A stretch of DNA of 64,000 nt from Fasciola hepatica (Eukaryota > Platyhelminthes > Trematoda > Plagiorchiida > Fasciolidae): positions 434,001-498,000 of the forward strand of contig CANUEZ040000206.1 of the NCBI GenBank assembly GCA_948099385.1, read 5' to 3'. Shown piece by piece: positions 37,406 to 51,034 of this stretch. The notes beneath the pieces were generated by a model. That model was not told the DNA's origin and did no database searches. It worked only from the letters and a program-made list of their open reading frames with translations. Position 1 is the first letter of the stretch. Each line of letters starts with the position of its first letter. The translations under genes were made by a program, and so were the position numbers.

Positions 37406-40400
37406 CTCGTCTTCTGACTTGTACACTCCGATGAACTTCTATAATCACTAGGATCTAATTTGAATCGTCTCGAGTGTGAATGGATACTGTTGATTGAAGA
37501 GGCGACAAATGAATGAGAATTGTCATTTCTCGTAGTTATTCGTGTCTGGGTCACTGCTAACCCAACGAACAACGAGTTTGTATTTGCAAGCGCTCATCTC
37601 ATATTCATAGTCAGTAAGTAGTATGTGAACGTGTGTGTGGACGACATTTTCGAGGAAGCACACGACCGGTTTGGCGGTTGTTGCCGCTCATCAGCTATGC
37701 GTACTCGGTACTCCTATGCCCACTCGTCTTCTGACTTGTACACTCCGATGATCTTCTATAATCACTAGGATCTAATTTGAATCGTCTCGATTGTGAATGG
37801 ATACTGTTGATTGAAGAGGCGACATATGAATGAGAATTGTCATTTCTCGTAGTTATTCGTGTCTGGGTCACTGCTAACCCAACGAACAACGAGTTTGCAT
37901 TTGCAAGCGCTGATCTCATATTCATAGTCAGTAAGTAGTATGTGAACATGTGTGTGGACGACATTTTCGAGGAAGCACACGACCGGTTTGGCGGTTGTTG
38001 CCGCTCATCAGCTAGGCGTACTCGGTACTCCTATGCCCACTCGTCTTCTGAATTGTACACTCGGATGATCTTTTATGTTCAATAGGATCTAATTTGAATC
38101 GTCTCGATTGTGAATGGATACTGTTGATTGAAGAGGCGACAAATGAATGAGAATTGTCATTTCTCGTAGTTATTTGTGTCTGGGTCACTGTTAACCCAAC
38201 GAACAACCAGTTTGCATTTGCAAGCGCTCATCTCATATTCATAGTCAGTAAGTAGTATGTGAACGTGTGTGTGGACGACATTTTCGTGGAAGCACATGAC
38301 CGGTTTGGCGGTTGTTGTCGCTCATCAGCTATGCGTACTCGGTACTCCTATGCCCACTCGTCTTCTGACTTGTACACTCCGATGATCTTTTATGTTCAAA
38401 AGGATCTAATTTGAATCGTCTCGAGTGTGAATGGATACTGTTGATTGAAGAGGCGACAAATGAATGAGAATTGTCTTTTCTCATAGTTATTCGTGTCTGG
38501 GTCACTGCTAACCCAACGAACAACGAGTTTGCATTTGCAAGCGCTCATCTCATATTCATAGTCAGTAAGTAGTATGTGAACGTGTGTGTGGACGACATTT
38601 TCGAGGAAGCACACGACCGGTTTGGCGGTTGTTGCCGCTCATCAGCTATGCGTACTCGGTACTCCTATGCCCACTCGTCTTCTGACTTGTACACTCCGAT
38701 GATCTTCTATAATCACTAGGATCTAATTTGAATCGTCTCGATTGTGAATGGATACTGTTGATTGAAGAGGCGACAAATGAATGAGAATTGTCATTTCTCG
38801 TAGTTATTCGTGTCTGGGTCACTGCTAACCCAACGAACAACGAGTTTGCATTTGCAAGCGCTCATCTCATATTCATAGTCAGTAAGTAGTATGTGAACGT
38901 GTGTGTGGACGACATTTTCGAGGAAGCACACGACCGGTTTGGCGGTTGTTGCCGCTCATCAGCTATGCGTACTCGGTACTCCTATGCCCACTCGTCTTCT
39001 GACTTGTACACTCCGATGAACTTCTGGAATCACTAGGATCTAATTTGAATCGTCTCGAGTGTGGATGGATACTGTTGATTGAAGAGGCGACAAATGAATG
39101 AGAATTGTCATTTCTCGTAGTTATTCGTGTCTGGGTCACTGCTAACCCAACGAACAACGAGTTTGCATTTGCAAGCGCTCATCTCATATTCATAGTCAGT
39201 AAGTAGTATGTGAACGTGTGTGTGGACGACATTTTCGAGGAAGCACACGACCGGTTTGGCGGTTGTTGCCGCTCATCAGCTATGCGTACTCGGTACTCCT
39301 ATGCCCACTCGTCTTCTGACTTGTACACTCCGATGATCTTCTATAATCACTAGGATCTAATTTGAATCGTCTCGATTGTGAATGGATACTGTTGATTGAA
39401 GAGGCGACAAATGAATGAGAATTGTCATTTCTCGCAGTTATTCGTGTCTGGGTCACTGCTAACCCAACGAACAACGAGTTTGCATTTGCAAGCGCTCATC
39501 TCATATTCATAGTCAATAAGTAGTATGTGAACGTGTGTGTGGACGACATTTTCGAGGAAGCACACGACCGGTTTGGCGGTTGTTGCCGCTCATCAGCTAT
39601 GCGTACTCGGTACTCCTATGCCCACTCGTCTTCTGACTTGTACACTCCGATGATCTTCTATAATCACTAGGATCTAATTTGAATCGTCTCGATTGTGAAT
39701 GGATACTGTTGATTGAAGAGGCGACAAATGAATGAGAATTGTCATTTCTCGTAGTTATTCGTGTCTGGGTCACTGCTAACCCAACGAACAACGAGTTTGC
39801 ATTTGCAAGCGCTCATCTCATATTCATAGTCAGTAAGTAGTATGTGAACGTGTGTGTGGACGACATTTTCGAGGAAGCACACGACCGGTTTGGCGGTTGT
39901 TGCCGCTCATCAGCTATGCGTACTCGGTACTCCTATGCCCACTCGTCTTCTGACTTGTACACTCCGATGAACTTCTGGAATCACTAGGATCTAATTTGAA
40001 TCGTCTCGAGTGTGGATGGATACTGTTGATTGAAGAGGCGACAAATGAATGAGAATTGTCATTTCTCGTAGTTATTCGTGTCTGGGTCACTGCTAACCCA
40101 ACGAACAACGAGTTTGCATTTGCAAGCGCTCATCTCATATTCATAGTCAGTAAGTAGTATGTGAACGTGTGTGTGGACGACATTTTCGAGGAAGCACACG
40201 ACCGGTTTGGCGGTTGTTGCCGCTCATCAGCTATGCGTACTCGGTACTCCTATGCCCACTCGTCTTCTGACTTGTACACTCCGATGATCTTCTATAATCA
40301 CTAGGATCTAATTTGAATCGTCTCGATTGTGAATGGATACTGTTGATTGAAGAGGCGACAAATGAATGAGAATTGTCATTTCTCGCAGTTATTCGTGTCT

Positions 40401-41843
40401 GGGTCACTGCTAACCCAACGAACAACGAGTTTGCATTTGCAAGCGCTCATCTCATATTCATAGTCAATAAGTAGTATGTGAACGTGTGTGTGGACGACAT
40501 TTTCGAGGAAGCACACGACCGGTTTGGCGGTTGTTGCCGCTCATCAGCTATGCGTACTCGGTACTCCTATGCCCACTCGTCTTCTGACTTGTACACTCCG
40601 ATGATCTTCTATAATCACTAGGATCTAATTTGAATCGTCTCGATTGTGAATGGATACTGTTGATTGAAGAGGCGACAAATGAATGAGAATTGTCATTTCT
40701 CGTAGTTATTCGTGTCTGGGTCACTGCTAACCCAACGAACAACGAGTTTGCATTTGCAAGCGCTCATCTCATATTCATAGTCAGTAAGTAGTATGTGAAC
40801 GTGTGTGTGGACGACATTTTCGAGGAAGCACATGACCGGTTTGGCGGTTGTTGCCGCTCATCAGCTATGCGTACTTGGTACTCCTATGCTCACTCGTCTT
40901 CTGACTTGTACACTCCGATGATCTTCTATAATCACTAGGATCTAATTTGAATCGTCTCGATTGTGAATGGATACTGTTGATTGAAGAGGCGACATATGAA
41001 TGAGAATTGTTATTTCTCGTAGTTATTCGTGTCTGGGTCACTGCTAACCCAACGAACAACGAGTTTGCATTTGCAAGCGCTCATCTCATATTCATAGTCA
41101 GTAAGTAGTATGTGAACGTGTGTGTGGACGACATTTTCGAGGAAGCACATGACCGGTTTGGCGGTTGTTGCCGCTCATCAGCTATGCGTACTTGGTACTC
41201 CTATGCCCACTCGTCTTCTGACTTGTACACTCCGATGATCTTCTATAATCACTAGGATCTAATTTGAATCGTCTCGATTGTGAATGGATACTGTTGATTG
41301 AAGAGGCGACATATGAATGAGAATTGTTATTTCTCGTAGTTATTCGTGTCTGGGTCACTGCTAACCCAACGAACAACGAGTTTGCATTTGCAAGCGCTCA
41401 TCTCATATTCATAGTCAGTAAGTAGTATGTGAACGTGTGTGTGGACGACATTTTCGAGGAAGCACATGACCGGTTTGGCGGTTGTTGCCGCTCATCAGCT
41501 ATGCGTACTCGGTACTCCTATGCCCACTCGTCTTCTGACTTGTACACTCCGATGAACTTCTATAATCACTAGGATCTAATTTGAATCGTCTCGATTGTGA
41601 ATGGATACTGTTGATTGAAGAGGCGACAAATGAATGAGAATTGTCATTTCTCGTAGTTATTCGTGTCTGGGTCACTGCTAACCCAACGAACAACGAGTTT
41701 GCATTTGCAAGCGCTCATCTCATATTCATAGTCAGTAAGTAGTATGTGAACGTGTGTGTGGACGACATTTTCGATGAAACCCATGACCGGTTTGGCGGTT
41801 GTTGCCGCTCATCAGCTATGCGTACTCGGTACTCCTATGCCCA
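37406..41843. repeat. Large duplication, copy 2 (14 monomers, 4438 bp)
   Basis: This copy has the same monomer order as 33285-36771. It is offset by 4121 bp (13 monomers) up to the trimer and by 5072 bp (16 monomers) after it, because the internal trimer is doubled. The private markers TCAAAAGGATC and TACTTGGTACTC reappear in the right places. The copy ends near a CGATGAAACCCATG block at about 41773, matching the GGATGAAACCCATG block near 36700. Confidence 0.85.
38991..40892. repeat. Tandemly doubled 951-bp trimer nested in copy 2
   Basis: Monomers starting at 38991, 39308 and 39625 are repeated at 39942, 40259 and 40576. By eye the only clear difference is near the end of the second trimer: GCACATGACC (near 40830) versus GCACACGACC (near 39879). 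The trimer is single in copy 1 (34870-35820). This second event most simply happened after the large duplication, although loss from copy 1 is also possible. Confidence 0.87.
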
Positions 41844-43745
41844 CTCGTCTTCTGACTTGTACACTCCGATGATCTTTTATGATCAATAGGATCTAATTTG
41901 AATCGTCTCGATTGTGAATGGATACTGTTGATTGAAGAGGCGACAAATGAATGAGAATTGTCATTTCTCTTAGTTATTCGTGTCTGGGTCACTGCTAACC
42001 CAACGAACAACGAGTTTGCATTTGCAAGCGCTCATCTCATATTCATAGTCAGTAAGTAGTATGTGAACGTGTGTGTGGACGACATTTTCGAGGAAGCACA
42101 CGACCGGTTTGGCGGTTGTTGCCGCTCATCAGCTATGCGTACTCGGTACTCCTATGCCCACTCGTCTTCTGACTTGTACACTCCGATGATCTTCTATAAT
42201 CACTAGGATCTAATTTGAATCGTCTCGATTGTGAATGGATACTGTTGATTGAAGATGCGACAAATGAATGAGAATTGTCGTTTCTCTTAGTTATTCGTGT
42301 CTGGGTCACTGCTAACCCAACGAACAACGAGTTTGCATTTGCAAGCGCTCATCTCATATTCATAGTCAGTAAGTAGTATGTGAACGTGTGTGTGGACGAC
42401 ATTTTCGATGAAACCCATGACCGGTTTGGCGGTTGTTGCCGCTCATCAGCTATGCGTACTCGGTACTCCTATGCCCACTCGTCTTCTGACTTGTACACTC
42501 CGATGATCTTCTATAATCACTAGGATCTAATTTGAATCGTCTCGAGTGTGAATGGATACTGTTGATTGAAGAGGCGACAAATGAATGAGAATTGTCATTT
42601 CTCGTAGTTATTCGTGTCTGGGTCACTGCTAACCCAACGAACAACGAGTTTGCATTTGCAAGCGCTCATCTCATATTCATAGTCAGTAAGTAGTATGTGA
42701 ACGTGTGTGTGGACGACATTTTCGAGGAAGCACACGACCGGTTTGGCGGTTGTTGCCGCTCATCAGCTATGCGTACTCGGTACTCCTTTGCCCACTCGTC
42801 TTCTGACTTGTACACTCCGATGATCTTTTATGTTCACTAGGATCTAATATGAATTGTCTCGATTATGAATGGATACTGTTGATTGAAGAGGCGACAAATG
42901 AATGAGAATTGTCATTTCTCGTAGTTATTCGTGTCTGGGTCACTGCTAACCCAACGAACAACGAGTTTGCATTTGCAAGCGCTCATCTCATATTCATAGT
43001 CAGTAAGTAGTATGTGAACGTGTGTGTGGACGACATTTTCGTGGAAGCACATGACCGGTTTGGCGGTTGTTGCCGCTCATCAGCTATGCGTACTCGGTAC
43101 TCCTATGCCCACTCGTCTTCTGACTTGTACACTCCGATGATCTTTTATGTTCAATAGGATCTAATTTGAATCGTCTCGATTGTGGATGGATACTGTTGAT
43201 TGAAGAGGCGACAAATGAATGAGAATTGTCATTTCTCGTAGTTATTCGTGTCTGGGTCACTGCTAACCCAACGAACAACGAGTTTGCATTTGCAAGCGCT
43301 CATCTCATATTCATAGTCAGTAAGTAGTATGTGAACGTGTGTGTGGACGACATTTTCGTGGAAGCACACGACTGGTTTGGCGGTTGTTGCCGCTCATCAG
43401 CTATGCGTACTCGGTACTCCTATGCCCACTCGTCTTCTGACTTGTACACTCGGATGATCTTTTATGTTCAATAGGATCTAATTTGAATCGTCTCGAGTGT
43501 GAATGGATACTGTTGATTGAAGAGGCGACAAATGAATGAGAATTGTCATTTCTCGTAGTTATTCGTGTCTGGGTCACTGCTAACCCAACGAACAACGAGT
43601 TTGCATTTGCAAGCGCTCATCTCATATTCATAGTCAGTAAGTAGTATGTGAACGTGTGTGTGGACGACATTTTCGAGGAAGCACACGACCGGTTTGGCGG
43701 TTGTTGCCGCTCATCAGCTATGCGTACTCGGTACTCCTATGCCCA

Positions 43746-44062
43746 CTCGTCTTCTGACTTGTACACTCCGATGATCTTTTATGTTCAATAGGATATAATT
43801 TGAATCGTCTCGATTGTGAATGGATACTGTTGATTGAAGAGGCGACAAATGAATGAGAATTGTCATTTCTCGTAGTTATTCGTGTCTGGGTCACTGGAAA
43901 CCCAACGAACAACGAGTTTGCATTTGCAAGCGCTCATCTCATATTCATAGTCAGTAAGTAGTATGTGAACGTGTGTGTGGACGACATTTTCGAGGAAGCA
44001 CACGACCGGTTTGGCGGTTGTTGCCGCTCATCAGCTATGCGTACTCGATACTCCTATGCCCA
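43746..44062. repeat. Mosaic monomer with 5'-zone markers
   Basis: This monomer combines AGGATATAATTTG, seen elsewhere only in the monomer starting at 3488, with ACTGGAAACCC, seen elsewhere only before about 12.2 kb. It sits about 31 kb from its nearest relatives, in a zone with otherwise different markers. Confidence 0.75.
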
Positions 44063-47000
44063 CTCGTCTTCTGACTTGTACACTCCGATGATCTTTTATG
44101 TTCAATAGGATCTAATTTGAATCGTCTCGATTGTGAATGGATACTGTTGATTGAAGAGGCGACAAATGAATGAGAATTGTCATTTCTCGTAGTTATTCGT
44201 GTCTGGGTCACTGCTAACCCAACGAACAACGAGTTTGCATTTGCAAGCGCTCATCTCATATTCATAGTCAGTAAGTAGTATGTGAACGTGTGTGTGGACG
44301 ACATTTTCGAGGAAGCACACGACCGGTTTGGCGGTGTTTGCCGCTCATCAGCTATGCGTACCCGGTACTCCTATGCCCACTCGTCTTCTGACTTGTACAC
44401 TCCGATGAACTTCTAGAATCACTAGGATCTAATTTGAATCGTCTCGAGTGTGAATGGATACTGTTGATTGAAGAGGCGACAAATGAATGAGAATTGTCAT
44501 TTCTCGTAGTTATTCGTGTCTGGGTCACTGCTAACCCAACGAACAACGAGTTTGCATTTGCAAGCGCTCATCTCATATTCATAGTCAGTAAGTAGTATGT
44601 GAACGTGTGTGTGGACGACATTTTCGAGGAAGCACACGACCGGTTTGGCGGTTGTTGCCGCTCATCAGCTATGCGTACTCGGTACTCCTATGCCCACTCG
44701 TCTTCTGACTTGTACACTCCGACAATCTTCTAAAATCACTAGGATCTAATTTGAATCGTCTCGATTGTGAATGGATACTGTTGATTGAAGATGCGACAAA
44801 TGAATGAGAATTGTCATTTCTCGTAGTTATTCGTGTCTGGGTCACTGCTAACCCAACGAACAACGAGTTTGCATTTGCAAGCGCTCATCTCATATTCATA
44901 GTCAGTAAGTAGTATGTGAACGTGTGTGTGGACGACATTTTCGAGGAAGCACACGACCGGTTTGGCGGTTGTTGCCGCTCATCAGCTATGCGTACCCGGT
45001 ACTCCTATGCCCACTCGTCTTCTGACTTGTACACTCCGATGAACTTCTATAATCACTAGGATCTAATTTGAATCGTCTCGAGTGTGAATGGATACTGTTG
45101 ATTGAAGAGGCGACAAATGAATGAGAATTGTCATTTCTCGTAGTTATTCGTGTCTGGGTCACTGCTAACCCAACGAACAACGAGTTTGCATTTGCAAGCG
45201 CTCATCTCATATTCATAGTCAGTAAGTAGTATGTGAACGTGTGTGTGGACGACATTTTCGAGGAAGCACACGACCGGTTTGGCGGTTTTTGCCGCTCATC
45301 AGCTATGCGTACCCGGTACTCCTATGCCCACTCGTCTTCTGACTTGTACACTCCGATGATCTTCTATAATCACTAGGATCTAATTTGAATCATCTCGAGT
45401 GTGAATGGATACTGTTGATTGAAGAGGCGACAAATGAATGAGAATTGTCATTTCTCGTAGTTATTCGTGTCTGGGTCACTGCTAACCCAACGAACAACGA
45501 GTTTGTATTTGCAAGCGCTCATCTCATATTCATAGTCAGTAAGTAGTATGTGAACGTGTGTGTGGACGACATTTTCGAGGAAGCACACGACCGGTTTGGC
45601 GGTTGTTGCCGCTCATCAGCTATGCGTACTCGATACTCCCATGCCCACTCGTCTTCTGACTTGTACACTCCGATGATCTTCTAAAATCACTAGGATCTAA
45701 TTTGAATCGTCTCGATTGTGAATGGATACTGTTGATTGAAGTGGCGACAAATGAATGAGAATTGTCATTTCTCGTAGTTAATCGTGTCTGGGTCACTGCT
45801 AACCCAACGAACAACGAGTTTGCATTTGCAAGCGCTCATCTCATATTCATAGTCAGTAAGTAGTATGTGAACGTGTGTGTGGACGACATTTTCGAGGAAG
45901 CACACGACCGGTTTGGCGGTTGTTGCCGCTCATCAGCTATGCGTACTCGGTACTCCTATGCCCACTCGTCTTCTGACTTGTACACTCCGATGATCTTCTA
46001 TAATCACTAGCATCTAATTTGAATCGTCTCGAGTGTGGATGGATACTGTTGATTGAAGAGGCGACAAATGAATGAGAATTGTCATTTCTCGTAGTTATTC
46101 GTGTCTGGGTCACTGCTAACCCAACGAACAACGAGTTTGCATTTGCAAGCGCTCATCTCATATTCATAGTCAGTAAGTAGTATGTGAACGTGTGTGTGGA
46201 CGACATTTTCGTGGAAGCACATGACCGGTTTGGCGGTTGTTGCCGCTCATCAGCTATGCGTACCCGGTACTCCTATGCCCACTCGTCTTCTGACTTGTAC
46301 ACTCCGATGATCTTTTATGTTCACTAGGATCTAATTTGAATCGTCTCGATTGTGAATGGATACTGTTGATTGAAGAGGCGACAAATGAATGAGAATTGTC
46401 ATTTCTCGTAGTTATTCGTGTCTGGGTCACTGCTAACCCAACGAACAACGAGTTTGTATTTGCAAGCGCTCATCTCATATTCATAGTCAGTAAGTAGTAT
46501 GTGAACGTGTGTGTGGACGACATTTTCGAGGAAGCACATGACCGGTTTGGCGGTTGTTGCCGCTCATCAGCTATGCGTACTCGGTACTCCTATGCCCACT
46601 CGTCTTCTGACTTGTACACTCCGATGAACTTCTATAATCACTAGGATCTAATTTGAATCGTCTCGATTGTGAATGGATACTGTTGATTGAAGAGGCGACA
46701 AATGAATGAGAATTGTCATTTCTCGTAGTTATTCGTGTCTGGGTCACTGCTAACCCAACGAACAACGAGTTTGCATTTGCAAGCGCTCATCTCATATTCA
46801 TAGTCAGTAAGTAGTATGTGAACGTGTGTGTGGATGACATTTTCGAGGAAGCACACGACCGGTTTGGCGGTTGTTGCCGCTCATCAGCTATGCGTACTCG
46901 GTACTCCTATGCCCACTCGTCTTCTGACTTGTATACTCCGATGATCTTCTATGTTCAATAGGATCTAATTTGAATCGTCTCGATTGTGGATGGATACTGT

Positions 47001-50000
47001 TGATTGAAGAGGCGACAAATGAATGAGAACTGTCATTTCTCGTAGTTATTCGTGTCTGGGTCACTGCTAACCCAACGAACAACGAGTTTGCATTTGCAAG
47101 CGCTCATCTCATATTCATAGTCAGTAAGTAGTATGTGAACGTGTGTGTGGACGACATTTTCGAGGAAGCACACGACCGGTTTGGCGGTTGTTGCCGCTCA
47201 TCAGCTATGCGTACTCGGTACTCCTATGCCCACTCGTCTTCTGACTTGTACACTCCGATGAACTTCTATAATCACTAGGATCTAATTTGAATCTACTCGA
47301 GTGTGAATGGATACTGTTGATTGAAGAGGCGACAAATGAATGAGAATTGTCATTTCTCGTAGTTATTCGTGTCTGGGTCACTGCTAACCCAACGAACAAC
47401 GAGTTTGTATTTGCAAGCGCTCATCTCATATTCATAGTCAGTAAGTAGTATGTGAACGTGTGTGTGGACGACATTTTCGAGGAAGCACATGACCGGTTTG
47501 GCGGTTGTTGCCGCTCATCAGCTATGCGTACTCGGTACTCCTATGCCCACTCGTCTTCTGACTTGTACACTCCGATGATCTTTTATGTTCAATAGGATCT
47601 AATTTGAATCGTCTCGATTGTGAATGGATACTGTTGATTGAAGAGGCGACAAATGAATGAGAATTGTCATTTCTCGTAGTTATTCGTGTCTGGGTCACTG
47701 CTAACCCAACGAACAACGAGTTTGCATTTGCAAGCGCTCATCTCATATTCATAGTCAGTAAGTAGTATGTGAACGTGTGTGTGGACGACATTTTCGAGGA
47801 AGCACACGACCGGTTTGGCGGTTGTTGCCGCTCATCAGCTATGCGTACTCGGTACTCCTATGCCCACTCGTCTTCTGACTTGTATACTCCGATGATCTTC
47901 TATGTTCAATAGGATCTAATTTGAATCGTCTCGATTGTGGATGGATACTGTTGATTGAAGTGCCGACAAATGAATGAGAATTGTCATTTCTCGTAGTTAT
48001 TCGTGTCTGGGTCACTGCTAACCCAACGAACAACGAGTTTGCATTTGCAAGCGCTCATCTCATATTCATAGTCAGTAAGTAGTATGTGAACGTGTGTGTG
48101 GACGACATTTTCGAGGAAGCACACGACCGGTTTGGCGGTTGTTGCCGCTCATCAGCTATGCGTACTCGGTACTCCTATGCCCACTCGTCTTCTGACTTGT
48201 ACACTCCGATGAACTTCTATAATCACTAGGATCTAATTTGAATCGTCTCGATTGTGAATGGATACTGTTGATTGAAGAGGCGACAAATGAATGAGAATTG
48301 TCATTTCTCGTAGTTATTCGTGTCTGGGTCACTGCTAACCCAACGAACAACGAGTTTGCATTTGCAAGCGCTCATCTCATATTCATAGTCAGTAAGTAGT
48401 ATGTGAACGTGTGTGTGGACGACATTTTCGTGGAAGCACACGACCGGTTTGGAGGTTTTTGCCGCTCATCAGCTATGCGTACTCGGTACTCCTATGCCCA
48501 CTCGTCTTCTGACTTGTACACTCCGATGAACTTCTATAATCACTAGGATCTAATTTGAATCTACTCGAGTGTGGATGGATACTGTTGATTGAAGAGGCGA
48601 CAAATGAATGAGAATTGTCATTTCTCGTAGTTATTCGTGTCTGGGTCACTGCTAACCCAACGAACAACGAGTTTGCATTTGCAAGCGCTCATCTCATATT
48701 CATAGTCAGTAAGTAGTATGTGAACGTGTGTGTGGACGACATTTTCGTGGAAGCACATGACCGGTTTGGCGGTTGTTGCCGCTCATCAGCTATGCGTACT
48801 CGGTACTCCTATGCCCACTCGTCTTCTGACTTGTACACTCCGATGATCTTCTATAATCACTAGGACCTAATTTGAATCGTCTCGATTGTGAATGGATACT
48901 GTTGATTGAAGAGGTGACAAATGAATGAGAATTGTCATTTCTCGTAGTTATTCGTGTCTGGGTCACTGCTAACCCAACGAACAACGAGTTTGCATTTGCA
49001 AGCGCTCATCTCATATTCATAGTCAGTAAGTAGTATGTGAACGTGTGTGTGGACGACATTTTCGAGGAAGCACAAGACCGGTTTGGCGGTTGTTGCCGCT
49101 CATCAGCTAGGCGTACTCGGTACTCCTATGCCCACTCGTCTTCTGACTTGTACACTCCGATGATCTTTTATGTTCAATAGGATCTAATTTGAATCATCTC
49201 GAGTGTGAATGGATACTGTTGATTGAAGAGGCGACAAATGAATGAGAATTGTCATTTCTCGTAGTTATTCGTGTCTGGGTCACTGCTAACCCAACGAACA
49301 ACGAGTTTGCATTTGCAAGCGCTCATCTCATATTCATAGTCAGTAAGTAGTATGTGAACGTGTGTGTGGACGACATTTTCGAGGAAGCACACGATCGGTT
49401 TGGCGGTTGTTGCCGCTCATCAGCTAGGCGTACTCGGTACTCCTATGCCCACTCGTCTTCTGACTTGTACACTCCGATGATCTTTTATGTTCACTAGGAT
49501 CTAATTTGAATCGTCTCGAGTGTGAATGGATACTGTTGATTGAAGAGGCGACAAATGAATGAGAATTGTCATTTCTCGTAGTTATTCGTGTCTGGGTCAC
49601 TGTTAACCCAACGAACAACGAGTTTGCATTTGCAAGCGCTCATCTCATATTCATAGTCAGTAAGTAGTATGTGAACGTGTGTGTGGACGACATTTTCGTG
49701 GAAGCACATGACCGGTTTGGCGGTTGTTGCCGCTCATCAGCTATGCGTACCCGGTACTCCTATGCCCACTCGTCTTCTGACTTGTACACTCCGATGATCT
49801 TTTATGTTCACTAGGATCTAATTTGAATCGTCTCGATTGTGAATGGATACTGTTGATTGAAGAGGCGACAAATGAATGAGAATTGTCATTTCTCGTAGTT
49901 ATTCGTGTCTGGGTCACTGCTAACCCAACGAACAACGAGTTTGCATTTGCAAGCGCTCATCTCATATTCATAGTCAGTAAGTAGTATGTGAACGTGTGTG

Positions 50001-50943
50001 TGGACGACATTTTCGAGGAAGCACACGACCGGTTTGGCGGTTGTTGCCGCTCATCAGCTATGCGTACTCGGTACTCCTATGCCCACTCGTCTTCTGACTT
50101 GTACACTCCGATGATCTTCTATAATCACTAGGATCTAATTTGAATCGTCTCGATTGTGAATGGATACTGTTGATTGAAGAGGCGACAAATGAATGAGAAT
50201 TGTCATTTCTCGTAGTTATTCGTGTCTGGGTCACTGCTAACCCAACGAACAACGAGTTTGCATTTGCAAGCGCTCATCTCATATTCATAGTCAGTAAGTA
50301 GTATGTGAACGTGTGTGTGGATGACATTTTCGAGGAAGCACACGACCGGTTTGGCGGTGTTTGCCGCTCATCAGCTATGCGTACCCGGTACTCCTATGCC
50401 CACTCGTCTTCTGACTTGTACACTCCGATGATCTTCTAGAATCACCAGGATCTAATTTGAATCGTCTCGATTGTGAATGGATACTGTTGATTGAAGAGGC
50501 GACAAATGAATGAGAATTGTCATTTCTCGTAGTTATTCGTGTCTGGGTCACTGCTAACCCAACGAACAACGAGTTTGCATTTGCAAGCGCTCATCTCATA
50601 TTCATAGTCAGTAAGTAGTATGTGAACGTGTGTGTGGACGACATTTTCGAGGAAGCACACGACCGGTTTGGCGGTTTTTGCCGCTCATCAGCTATGCGTA
50701 CCCGGTACTCCTATGCCCACTCGTCTTCTGACTTGTACACTCCGATGATCTTCTATAATCACTAGGATCTAATTTGAATCGTCTCGAGTGTGAATGGATA
50801 CTGTTGATTGAAGAGGCGACAAATGAATGAGAATTGTCATTTCTCGTAGTTATTCGTGTCTGGGTCACTGCTAACCCAACGAACAACGAGTTTGCATTTG
50901 CAAGCGCTCATCTCATATTCATAGTCAGTAAGTAGTATGTGAA

Positions 50944-50952
50944 CGTGTGTGG
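50944..50952. other. 2-bp contraction in the GT tract (315-bp monomer)
   Basis: Monomer 50720-51034 is 315 bp long and reads GAACGTGTGTGGACG. It is the same event type as near 22099, on a different monomer background. Confidence 0.9.
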
Positions 50953-51034
50953 ACGACATTTTCGAGGAAGCACATGACCGGTTTGGCGGTTGTTGCCGCT
51001 CATCAGCTATGCGTACTCGGTACTCCTATGCCCA

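Larger units (their letters stand above)
41844..51034. repeat. Mixed mosaic subarray (29 monomers)
   Basis: Types A, B and D and several rarer blocks alternate without a stable period. Local markers are TACCCGGTACTC, TTTTCGTGGAAGCAC, GAATCTACTCGAG (only near 47291 and 48559), CTTGTATACTCC with CTTCTATGTTC (from 46916 and 47867), GAAGTGCCGAC (first near 47959) and TTTTATGTTCACTAGG (near 42827, 46315, 49486 and 49800). The last marker recurs with an 11-monomer spacing. Stop-creating variants in the minus-strand frame occur in monomers starting at 42795, 45331 and 49135. Only satellite is present. Confidence 0.82.

Noticed and set aside
5749..38614. 71-72 codon frames on the minus strand (near 5749, 13040, 14305, 15573, 34275 and 38396)
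   Set aside because: They are open only in monomers with TGTCCTTTCTC or TGTCTTTTCTC, start with GTG, and overlap the other repeat frame. They carry no recognisable domain.
33285..41843. Treating the large duplication as an assembly error
   Set aside because: It cannot be excluded without reads. However, the copies differ at several bases and one has an extra trimer, which a simple duplicated contig would not show. I therefore kept it as a real event with a stated check.
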